Assembly: GCA_009778275.1 (NCBI GenBank)
Contig: WRKC01000101.1
Location: 1 to 28,895 of the forward strand
Direction: 5' to 3'
Source of the DNA: Methanomassiliicoccaceae archaeon
Lineage (GTDB): Archaea; Thermoplasmatota; Thermoplasmata; Methanomassiliicoccales; Methanomethylophilaceae
DNA: 28,895 nt
Part shown: piece after piece, positions 22,218 to 28,895 of the stretch
How the letters are laid out: every line of letters begins with the position of its first letter
Position numbering within the stretch: position 1 is the first letter of the stretch
Position numbers and translations under genes: made by a program
Notes under the pieces: generated by a model
Seen by the model: only the letters and a program-made list of their open reading frames with translations
Told to the model about the DNA's origin: nothing
The model's database searches: none

Positions 22218-23450
22218 TCACTCGGGCCCGAACTTCTCTTTCGAATACTTCAACGCCTCTATCACCGGCAGCGGCTCCCGCAGAAGTAATGTCTCCAGCG
22301 CGCCGCCTCCCGTGCTTACGTATGATATCCGGTCGGCGAGATCGAAGCTCTCGGCCGCGCCTGCGGTGTGCCCTCCGCCTAAGACCGACAGGCCTTTGCT
22401 TTCGACCATTGCCATGATAAGCTGTTTTGTGCCCACTTCAAATCCCGGTTTCTCGAACATTCCCGCCGGGCCCGACATGAATGATGTCTTTGAAGAGAGT
22501 ATGACCTTCCTGAATTTGTCAATGGATTTGTCCCCAATGTCCAGCGCGGGTTCGGCTGTCGGCATGTCCCCTGTCTTTACGCACACCCTCCTGCCGTTCC
22601 TCTCCACCGCCACATCAACCGGAAGTAGCACTTTCTGCCCATGCTTGCCCAGTATGTCCCTGGCCGCTTGGAAGTTCTTTTCCGTGAGCTCATCAGCAAG
22701 TATCTTGCAGCTGGCCTCGCCGATGTCAACGCCTCTTGCGAGCAAAAAGGCGTTCCCCGCGAGACCGACGACGATGACCGTGTCCGCTATACCGCAGCTT
22801 AAAACGCGGTCTATCATGTGCGGGATGTCACCGAACTTCGCCCCGCCCAGAATAAAGACGGATGGCTGCTTTGGTTTCCCGAGTATCGTATTCAGGGCGT
22901 ATATCTCCCTGGCCATCAGCCTTCCGGATGCTGACGGCACCTTTATCGGGAACCCTACCAGGGAGCATTGCGAACGGTGCGATGTGCCGAAGGCGTCGCA
23001 CACATAATAATCAACAAAGGGAGAAAGTTCCGCAACGAGATCCGCCCCGGCATGTTCCGACATGCCTGCCGAGACCGCCTCGCAGTCGAGTTCCCTTACG
23101 TTGCCGAGCATGATGACCTCTCCGGACCTCATCTCAGATATCGCTTTCTTTGCCGCGTCGCCGATCACGTCGTTAACGTACTTCACGGGCGCGTTGAGAT
23201 TCTTCGACAGAAGAGCCGCATGTTGTTCCAGACCTATGAAATCCCATGCGCCCTTTCTGCTCTGATGCGCGAGGATCACGACCTTTGCCCTCTTGCCGAT
23301 AAGTTCTCTTACTGTCGGGACGATGCTCCTTATCCTTGCATCATTCAATATGGTGAGGGTCTTCTTATCAAGCGGACAGTTGATATCCACTCTCAGGAGG
23401 ACCGTTCTGTCCTTGAAATTGAAATCCTCCAGAGTATTGAAGTCTTTCAT
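22218..23450 (-). CDS. pgk: Phosphoglycerate kinase
   Basis: A 410-residue archaeal-type PGK. The N-terminal substrate-binding segment VLLRVDINCPLD, AHQSRKG in place of the bacterial SHLGRP, CDAFGTSHR, LGGAKFGD and the C-terminal GGGHTAGAAE and VSTGGGALE are all present. It transfers phosphate between 1,3-bisphosphoglycerate and ADP. It is 10 bases downstream of gap, so the two glycolytic or gluconeogenic enzymes are cotranscribed. Length is normal for archaea. Confidence 0.97.
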   Translation of the reverse strand: MKDFNTLEDFNFKDRTVLLRVDINCPLDKKTLTILNDARIRSIVPTVRELIGKRAKVVILAHQSRKGAWDFIGLEQHAALLSKNLNAPVKYVNDVIGDAAKKAISEMRSGEVIMLGNVRELDCEAVSAGMSEHAGADLVAELSPFVDYYVCDAFGTSHRSQCSLVGFPIKVPSASGRLMAREIYALNTILGKPKQPSVFILGGAKFGDIPHMIDRVLSCGIADTVIVVGLAGNAFLLARGVDIGEASCKILADELTEKNFQAARDILGKHGQKVLLPVDVAVERNGRRVCVKTGDMPTAEPALDIGDKSIDKFRKVILSSKTSFMSGPAGMFEKPGFEVGTKQLIMAMVESKGLSVLGGGHTAGAAESFDLADRISYVSTGGGALETLLLREPLPVIEALKYSKEKFGPE

Positions 23451-23460
23451 GCTTTTACCT

Positions 23461-24477
23461 TCACTTTTCTATTCCGAGGGTTTTGTTCGTCTTCGAAACG
23501 GATGCGGATGCGTCCTCCTCCAGTTTGCACATTGACCTTATGCAGTCCACGTTCTCCGGCACAACATCCGATTCCTGGTGTACCGCCTGGTAGTAATATA
23601 GCATCTTACCGATGACCTTCACGCCGTCCTCCCACACGATGACCTCGTACATATCGGATCTGTCCCTTCCCATGTCCTTCCCGAGCTCCATGAGCTCGGC
23701 GGTGCCTTTCAGCCCTTTGCGGCTGTTCACAAGTTTTACGCGGGGGGACGCTCTCATTATCCCGAGTATCTCCTCCGTGGTTGATTCCCTCTGGAGCTCG
23801 ATGACCACCGTATGGAGATGCATCAGCGTCGTTGATGCTTTTATGGCCATTGTATTGATGTTGAGCCACGGCATCACGCTCTTCACATCCGGCCCGTGGT
23901 GTGTAGGCAGCTTCACCGTCGGCTCCAGACCGTTTATCGGGCCGTTCCTGCTGTCGCCGGGGTCCGCGGCCCTTCTGACGAGTGTGGCATACGCGTTCGT
24001 TATCTTGATCACCCTGTCAATGGGGTTCAGGGTCCTGAGCAGTCCGGTCGTGTTGCATGAGACCACCCTTGAGAATTGCGCTCCCCAGGATTCGCTGTAG
24101 TTGGCGGTGGAATTGAAAGATATGCCCGTAAGGCTGTGGTCCTCTCCTCCTTGGAAGATCGCTTTTATCCCTGCCGCTTCGTACTCGGCCTTGTATTTCT
24201 CCCCCACATCACCGGGCGTGCAGTCCACTATTATGTCCGCCGCTTTGTAAAGGTCATTGATGGTCCCCTTGACAGGCAGGCCGGCGTCCTTGAAGTCCGG
24301 AATGCTTCCCTCGGGGACATAGATCGCGTATCCTCGGTCTATGGCGGCCTGCGCCTCAAAGGTGGGCCTTGTTTTTGTTACCCCCACGATCTCCATGTCA
24401 TCCTGTTTGCTCACTGCGGCCGCCACTCTTTTGCCGATCGTGCCGTAACCGTTTATCCCAACCTTTACCTTTGACAT
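23461..24477 (-). CDS. gap: Glyceraldehyde-3-phosphate dehydrogenase, archaeal type II
   Basis: A 338-residue archaeal GAPDH. It starts with KVGINGYGTIGKRVA (Rossmann loop). The catalytic cysteine is in VVSCNTTGLLR, and HHGPD with HTVVIEL is typical of the archaeal class. It oxidises glyceraldehyde 3-phosphate to 1,3-bisphosphoglycerate, the substrate of the next gene, pgk. The ATG at 24477 is preferred; a GTG at 24486 would add three residues. A TATA-like stretch at 24505-24520 would give a short leader. It belongs to the class that accepts NADP or NAD; preference cannot be read with confidence. Confidence 0.96.
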   Translation of the reverse strand: MSKVKVGINGYGTIGKRVAAAVSKQDDMEIVGVTKTRPTFEAQAAIDRGYAIYVPEGSIPDFKDAGLPVKGTINDLYKAADIIVDCTPGDVGEKYKAEYEAAGIKAIFQGGEDHSLTGISFNSTANYSESWGAQFSRVVSCNTTGLLRTLNPIDRVIKITNAYATLVRRAADPGDSRNGPINGLEPTVKLPTHHGPDVKSVMPWLNINTMAIKASTTLMHLHTVVIELQRESTTEEILGIMRASPRVKLVNSRKGLKGTAELMELGKDMGRDRSDMYEVIVWEDGVKVIGKMLYYYQAVHQESDVVPENVDCIRSMCKLEEDASASVSKTNKTLGIEK

Positions 24478-24504
24478 CAGAACCACTGTTGGCTAATCGC
24501 CTAC

Positions 24505-24520
24505 AAATAAAATAATCTTA
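24505..24520 (-). promoter_or_regulatory. TATA-like element for gap-pgk
   Basis: The minus strand reads AATAAGATTATTTTATTTG-like sequence across this AT-rich patch. It lies about 30-40 bases upstream of the gap ATG at 24477, consistent with a short leader. The region between the divergent gap and ilvB starts is otherwise unremarkable. Confidence 0.45.
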
Positions 24521-24568
24521 TGTGTAAACGGGGCGATATGACTACTGCAGGCCGGGGCTCCCTACCGC

Positions 24569-24580
24569 AATTATAAAAAT
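24569..24580 (+). promoter_or_regulatory. TATA box for ilvB
   Basis: CAATTATAAAAA is a strong archaeal TATA match. A start ~26 bases downstream falls near 24601, giving a leader of about 12 bases. That leader would hold part of GAGGT (24602-24606) before the ATG at 24613. Confidence 0.6.
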
Positions 24581-24612
24581 GACCTCTTTGATACCCATGG
24601 CGAGGTATACTC

Positions 24613-26286
24613 ATGAAAGGATCTAGGGCACTACTCAAAATGCTGGAGGATAAGGGAGTTGAAACGATGTTCGGATATCCGGGCGGCGTAGTCATTCCTG
24701 TCTACGATGAAATACTTGAATCATCGATCAGACACGTCCTTGTACGCCACGAGCAGTGCGCTGCGCACATGGCGGACGGTTTCGCCAGAGCAAGCGGTTT
24801 CCCCGGCGTGTGTCTCGCTACGAGCGGTCCGGGAGCTACGAACCTTGTCACAGGCATCGCCACGGCATATGCCGATTCGATACCGATGATCGCATTCACA
24901 GGCCAGGTCGGCACCGGTTCTCTGGGGCTCGGTGCCTTCCAAGAGGTTGACGCCTACAGTCTGATGATGCCTATCACCAAACACAACTTCAGGGTCTTGG
25001 AATTGAACAGACTGCCGCACGCGATAATGGAGGCGTGGGAGGTCTGCCAGACGGGACGTCCCGGCCCTGTCCACATCGACCTCCCGGTCGATCAGATCAA
25101 CGCCGAGATAGACGAGTCGCTCTTCGACGAGAAGTACGGCATAAAGATCCCGGAGGAGGACTACTCCGGCATAGATCAGGCGGCCCAATGGATCAGAGAG
25201 GCACAGAAGCCCGTCATGCTGGTGGGCGGCGGGGTCATCGGCGCAAACGCCAGCCCCGAGATCATAAAGCTGGCGGAAATGGCCAACATACCGGTCATAA
25301 CGCCGCTGATGGGCATCGGCGCCATACCCACATCGCACCCCCTCTGTATGGGGTCCCTCGGTATGCACGGCAGGATGTGTTCGCTCCATGCGTTCAGGGA
25401 CTCCGACCTGATAATAGCGATCGGGTCGAAGTTCTCTGACAGGACATACAGCCCTCAGACGTCCCCTTCCAAAACAAGCAGGGTCATCCATGTCGATATC
25501 GATCCCACCGAATTCGACAAGCACGGCAGGGAATCGGTCAACATAAGAGGCGATGCGAAGAAGGCCGCCCGCATGCTCATTGAGAAGCTCGGAGGCTACA
25601 GCAGCAACCGCCCCGCATGGGACCTGAACATCCAGGATCTGAAAAAGCGCTGCAAGTGCAATTTCGATTACGACGCCAACCCCATCGTCCCGCAGAAGGT
25701 CATGTATGAGATCAATAAGATAACCCGAGAGGATCGGGACATCATCATCACAACGGACGTCGGACAGAATCAGATGTGGGCGATGCACTATCTGGAGATA
25801 GACCGCCCGAGGCAGTTGATCTCATCCGGCGGTTTCGGGACCATGGGATTCGGTCTCCCGTCCGCAATAGGCGCGAAGGCGGCATGCCCCGATAAGAAAG
25901 TCATGACGATAACCGGAGACGGCGGGCTGCAGATGGTCATGCAGGATATCGCGACATCGGTCGCAGAGGACCTGCCTGTGGTGATCTGTTTGCTGAACAA
26001 CGGCTGGCTTGGAATGGTCAGGCAGTGGCAGAAACTGTTCTGGGACAAGAGGTACAGCAACACCAAGCTCGGGGCAGACCCGGACTTCGTGAAGATAGCT
26101 CAGGCGTTCGGCGCAAAGGGCATCCGTGTCGAGAGGCCCGGAGAGATACATGACGCTTTGAAAGGGGCGTTCGACAGCGGAGAGACCTGTCTGGTGGAGG
26201 TCATTGTGGATTGCGAGGAGGACATAACTCCCATGATACCCGCGAACCCCGCCGTACCGCTGATAAAGGGGCGCTGCAAGTTCTGA
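24613..26286 (+). CDS. ilvB: Acetolactate synthase, catalytic subunit
   Basis: A 557-residue ThDP-dependent enzyme in three domains. The N-terminal PYR domain has FGYPGGVVIPVYDE and the catalytic glutamate in RHEQCAAHMADG. The middle FAD-type domain has GVIGANASPE and SLGMHG. The C-terminal PP domain has the ThDP motif beginning GDGGLQ and ending NN. It joins two pyruvates, or pyruvate and 2-oxobutyrate, at the first common step of valine, leucine and isoleucine synthesis. No regulatory small subunit (ilvN) lies next to it; ilvC follows after 61 bases. Length is normal for the catalytic subunit. Confidence 0.95.
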   Translation: MKGSRALLKMLEDKGVETMFGYPGGVVIPVYDEILESSIRHVLVRHEQCAAHMADGFARASGFPGVCLATSGPGATNLVTGIATAYADSIPMIAFTGQVGTGSLGLGAFQEVDAYSLMMPITKHNFRVLELNRLPHAIMEAWEVCQTGRPGPVHIDLPVDQINAEIDESLFDEKYGIKIPEEDYSGIDQAAQWIREAQKPVMLVGGGVIGANASPEIIKLAEMANIPVITPLMGIGAIPTSHPLCMGSLGMHGRMCSLHAFRDSDLIIAIGSKFSDRTYSPQTSPSKTSRVIHVDIDPTEFDKHGRESVNIRGDAKKAARMLIEKLGGYSSNRPAWDLNIQDLKKRCKCNFDYDANPIVPQKVMYEINKITREDRDIIITTDVGQNQMWAMHYLEIDRPRQLISSGGFGTMGFGLPSAIGAKAACPDKKVMTITGDGGLQMVMQDIATSVAEDLPVVICLLNNGWLGMVRQWQKLFWDKRYSNTKLGADPDFVKIAQAFGAKGIRVERPGEIHDALKGAFDSGETCLVEVIVDCEEDITPMIPANPAVPLIKGRCKF

Positions 26287-26347
26287 TGCAACCTGCGATA
26301 AGTATTAGTGCATCGATGAGTTGAACCTCTTTGCTTAAGGTGGAAAA

Positions 26348-27331
26348 ATGCACATTTACCACGACTCAGATGTGGACATGAATGTCCTCAAGGGAAAGAA
26401 GATCTCGGTGCTGGGATACGGAGCACAGGGAAGAGCGCAGGCACTCTGCTTCCACGATTCGGGACTGGACGTGACAGTCGGTGCGAGGAAGGACGGGAAG
26501 TCCTGGAATAAGGCGAAGGAGGACGGCCTGAAAGTGGCGGAGTTCGCCGATGCCGTCAAAGGGGCGGATGTTGTGATGATGCTGCTTCCCGACGAGGTAC
26601 AGCCCGACCTCTACAAACAGTATGTCGAGCCGAACCTCAAAAAAGGCGCGGCACTGGAATTTGCCCACGGCTTCGCGATAACATACAATCTCATCACCCC
26701 GCCGAAGGACGCGGACGTCATCATGATGGCACCCAAGTCCCCCGGCGACATGGAAAGGGAAGTGTTCCTTCAGGGGTTCGGCGTCCCCGCGCTCGTCTGC
26801 GTGCACCAGGATGCGACCGGTAACGCAAAGAATATCGCTCTGGCACTTGCAAAAGGCCTAGGATCGACACGTGCGGGTGTGTTTGAGACCACTTTCGACA
26901 ACGAAACGAAAACAGACCTCTTCGGAGAGCAGGCGGTCCTGTGCGGTGGGCTTACGGCCCTCATCAAAGGAGGATTCAAGACATTGGTCGAAGGAGGCTA
27001 CCCTCCGGAGATGGCCTATTTCGAGGTACTGCATGAAGTAAAACTGATCGACGACCTGATACACAAAGGGGGGTTCGAACTCATGTGGCATGTGGTCTCC
27101 AACACAGCGGAGTACGGCGGCCTCACCAGAAGGGACAAGGTCATAACGCCGGAGTCCCTGAATGGAATGAAATCCATCCTTAACGATATCGAGTCAGGTA
27201 AATTCAAGAATGACTGGCGTGCGGAATGGGCAGCAGGCCTTGTCAACCTCAAGAAGCTGGAAGAGGACGAGAAGAAACTGCAGCTCGAAGTGGTCGGAAA
27301 AGAGATAAGACGGCTGTTCGAAAGAAAATAA
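26348..27331 (+). CDS. ilvC: Ketol-acid reductoisomerase, class I
   Basis: A 327-residue short-form (class I) KARI. The Rossmann loop is GYGAQGRAQA, followed by the cofactor-specificity loop GARKDGKSW. The C-terminal knotted domain has the metal ligands in TDLFGEQAVLCGG and the later glutamate-rich YFEVLHEVKLI. It carries out Mg-dependent alkyl migration and NAD(P)H reduction of acetolactate or acetohydroxybutyrate. AAGGTGG precedes the ATG by a few bases. The 61-base gap after ilvB contains GATAAGTATTAG, a weak possible second promoter. Confidence 0.96.
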   Translation: MHIYHDSDVDMNVLKGKKISVLGYGAQGRAQALCFHDSGLDVTVGARKDGKSWNKAKEDGLKVAEFADAVKGADVVMMLLPDEVQPDLYKQYVEPNLKKGAALEFAHGFAITYNLITPPKDADVIMMAPKSPGDMEREVFLQGFGVPALVCVHQDATGNAKNIALALAKGLGSTRAGVFETTFDNETKTDLFGEQAVLCGGLTALIKGGFKTLVEGGYPPEMAYFEVLHEVKLIDDLIHKGGFELMWHVVSNTAEYGGLTRRDKVITPESLNGMKSILNDIESGKFKNDWRAEWAAGLVNLKKLEEDEKKLQLEVVGKEIRRLFERK

Positions 27332-27344
27332 ACGCAAAGGGCCG

Positions 27345-27728
27345 ATGGCAATGAGCAAGATCCGCATCAGAACGAAGAACGGCGAATATCTCGCCGAACT
27401 TGACGGGTCTGACATCTCCAACGCCATCTGGCTCTCTTTACCTTTTACTTCCAGGATCAATATGCTCGGGTGTCAGATATATTTCGAGATGCCCGTGGAC
27501 AACGCCGCCCCCCGCGATCTCGTGACGAAACTGGATGTCGGAGATATCGCCTACTGGCCAGATGTCGGCGCGCTTTGCATATTCTTCGGGCCTACTCCGC
27601 TGAGCGGTATCGACGGTCTCCCGGTGTCGCGTTATCCTGTGACAAAGATCGGGCGCATCCTTGATGACTGCTCTTCGATGGAGGACGCAGGCGACCGTCA
27701 GCCTATCACCATTGAAAAGGCGTTCTGA
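27345..27728 (+). CDS. Cyclophilin-like domain protein
   Basis: A 127-residue protein with the sequence style of the archaeal/bacterial cyclophilin-like family (TM1367-type). It has SLPFTSRINMLGCQIYFEM, then a DVGDIAYWPDVGALCIFFGPTP segment interrupted here only by normal family variation. These proteins share a beta-barrel with cyclophilins but lack proven prolyl isomerase activity; the role is unknown. It starts 13 bases after ilvC, at 27345 or 27351 (two in-frame ATGs), so is likely cotranscribed. It ends directly against the convergent aminopeptidase gene. The link to branched-chain amino-acid synthesis may be only positional. Confidence 0.75.
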   Translation: MAMSKIRIRTKNGEYLAELDGSDISNAIWLSLPFTSRINMLGCQIYFEMPVDNAAPRDLVTKLDVGDIAYWPDVGALCIFFGPTPLSGIDGLPVSRYPVTKIGRILDDCSSMEDAGDRQPITIEKAF

Positions 27729-28817
27729 TCAGACGAACGTTATCCTTCTGTCGAAGTCCGTGAGCCTTTCGCATCCGTCCTTTGTTATCAGACAGGTGTC
27801 CTCTATCCTTATACCGCCCACTCCGGGGATGTATATCCCAGGCTCTGCCGATACTATGTTCCCTTCCTTCAATATCTGTTCCGATCTCGGCGAGACGGAT
27901 ATGTCCTGGTGTACATCCATGCCTATGCCGTGGCCGAACGAGTGTATGAATTTCCCTTTGAACTCGGTCCTGTCGATTATCTCCCTTGCAGCAAGGTCGG
28001 CATCCTTGGCGGGCGCCCCGTCCTTATATATCTCGATACCTGCCGTCTGGGCCTCAAGCACTGTCTCGTACGCGCGTTCCATGATCTCCGGCGGCCTTGA
28101 AAGGAAGACCGTCCTGGTCATGTCCGAGCAGTACCTTTCGTACTTGGTGCCAAAATCAAAGAGCGCCGTGTCGCCTTTTCTGAGCTTATATTCCGTAGGG
28201 GAATGGTGGGGCTTCGAGCTGTTGGCACCGAATGCGGATATCGTATCGAAAGCGTTCCCGGTCCCGCCGAGCTCCATCATCCTCGCGTCCATTCTGGACG
28301 CGACCTCCTTCTCTGTCACGCCGTCGGAGAGCATATCGGGTATCTCCTTGGCGACCTTGGAGGATATCCAGCAGGCCTTCCTTATGAGTTCGATCTCTTT
28401 TTTGTCCTTCACAGCGGTTGTCGAGGATATCGCCGATGATGCGTCCTTGACCTTGATCCCCTTGACGGTCCTTCTCACTTGATCGACCATCGAGTACGAT
28501 GCGCAGTGCGTATTGAATCCCACTTTGGAAGTGCCTTTCAGGGCCTCTCGGAGATGATTGTCCCTTTCTGCGCGGGTGTGGTAAACATGAATCTCACCTT
28601 TACCGGACGATGCCGTCTCCTCTTCCAAGGCACTCACGATGACCTCCAGCCCCCCGTCCTTTCTGACGACGGCCATTGAGCCCTCGAAAGACCCTCCTGT
28701 CAATTCCGTCAGATACCAGAAGGTTGAATCCAAAAACGGGCTTCCGTCGTTCAGTATGATTATCGCATCTAGACCTTCGGCGTTGGAGATCATCCTTTCG
28801 GCACGGGACCTTTCCAT
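27729..28817 (-). CDS. pepQ: M24-family Xaa-Pro aminopeptidase/dipeptidase
   Basis: A 362-residue metallopeptidase with a creatinase-like N-terminal domain (residues ~1-125) and a pita-bread catalytic domain. The five metal ligands are visible in order: Asp of ALFDFG, Asp of YCSDMTRT, His of SFGHGIGMD, Glu of SAEPGIY and Glu of RIEDTCL. Enzymes of this type remove residues before proline from short peptides. The ATG at 28817 is used; the gene stands alone and faces the ilv operon. Whether it acts as aminopeptidase (PepP) or dipeptidase (PepQ) cannot be decided, so the symbol is tentative. Confidence 0.93.
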   Translation of the reverse strand: MERSRAERMISNAEGLDAIIILNDGSPFLDSTFWYLTELTGGSFEGSMAVVRKDGGLEVIVSALEEETASSGKGEIHVYHTRAERDNHLREALKGTSKVGFNTHCASYSMVDQVRRTVKGIKVKDASSAISSTTAVKDKKEIELIRKACWISSKVAKEIPDMLSDGVTEKEVASRMDARMMELGGTGNAFDTISAFGANSSKPHHSPTEYKLRKGDTALFDFGTKYERYCSDMTRTVFLSRPPEIMERAYETVLEAQTAGIEIYKDGAPAKDADLAAREIIDRTEFKGKFIHSFGHGIGMDVHQDISVSPRSEQILKEGNIVSAEPGIYIPGVGGIRIEDTCLITKDGCERLTDFDRRITFV

Positions 28818-28853
28818 GGTTGATAATGAAATAATATCAACAAAAATGTTTGC

Positions 28854-28895
28854 TCATATCCCGTACCAATCGTCGCGGACTATCCTGGTCAGCAC
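28854..28895 (-). CDS. C-terminal end of an unidentified gene (truncated by window)
   Basis: The last 42 bases read on the minus strand as 13 codons plus TGA, ending RDDWYGI. Codon choice (AGG, ATA, GTC) is like that of neighbouring genes, and the stop lies 36 bases before the pepQ start, a plausible operon distance. The fragment is too short to name a family, and a chance open frame is possible. Confidence 0.4.
   Translation of the reverse strand: MLTRIVRDDWYGI

Noticed and set aside
24721..25788. Long minus-strand ORF of 355 codons inside ilvB
   Set aside because: It is antisense to a clear ThDP enzyme, and its translation is His/Arg/Val-rich without domains. It is a shadow of biased codon use, as are the similar long ORFs at 16795-17571 and 9861-10565.
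1..28895. CRISPR arrays, insertion sequences or rRNA genes
   Set aside because: No spaced direct repeats, transposase-like ORFs or rRNA-like segments were seen anywhere in the window.

Overview
The window is archaeal. It carries an archaeal ribosomal-protein/RNA-polymerase string (L18e, L13, S9, RpoN, tRNA-Pro), an archaeal-type GAPDH with PGK, a 6-phospho-3-hexuloisomerase, an archaeal A24 prepilin peptidase, TATA-type promoters, several short-leader or leaderless starts, and Shine-Dalgarno sequences of the GGTGAT type. An HdrD-like Fe-S protein, moderate-to-high GC by eye, and the absence of TAG among the 36 stop codons I could read fit a Methanomassiliicoccales-like member of the Thermoplasmata. 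That placement is inference (about 50-60% sure); the archaeal assignment is firm.

Layout. 3-944: 5'-truncated asparagine-synthase-like PP-loop protein whose C-terminus looks like a RelB/DinJ antitoxin. 945-2182: AT-rich accessory block with a HepT/MntA toxin-antitoxin pair and an orphan small gene, abutting the 3' end of tRNA-Pro. 2183-3674 (minus): ribosomal/RNAP operon. 3804-5388 (plus): an endonuclease IV-like TIM barrel with most metal ligands replaced, then hexuloisomerase. 5389-7377 (minus): a tightly overlapping four-gene operon E1-Ubl-E2-JAMM, a complete-looking eukaryote-like ubiquitin-type conjugation and deconjugation system without a recognisable E3. 7450-7647 (plus): small zinc-ribbon membrane protein sharing the promoter region with the E1. 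7662-10814 (minus): larA-hdrD-like-folP operon. 10962-12900 (plus): thiL and an AmmeMemoRadiSam radical SAM gene. 12890-13753 (minus): prepilin peptidase. 13811-15403 (plus): MscS channel with a secreted N-terminal domain.

15521-22215 (plus) is one operon, lrp-dapA-dapB-lysC-lysA-dapF-dapL, encoding lysine synthesis from aspartate by the diaminopimelate aminotransferase route. Only aspartate-semialdehyde dehydrogenase is missing. An Lrp-type regulator heads it and several inverted repeats surround its promoter. 22218-24477 (minus) is gap-pgk. 24613-27728 (plus) holds ilvB, ilvC and a cyclophilin-like gene. 27729-28817 (minus) is an M24 aminopeptidase, and the last bases appear to be the C-terminal end of another minus-strand gene.

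The most notable item is the E1-Ubl-E2-JAMM operon. The Ubl ends in Gly-Gly-Asn, so the diglycine must be exposed by proteolysis, and an Rpn11/CSN5-like JAMM protease that could do this lies in the same operon. No stretch over 300 bases lacks a gene.
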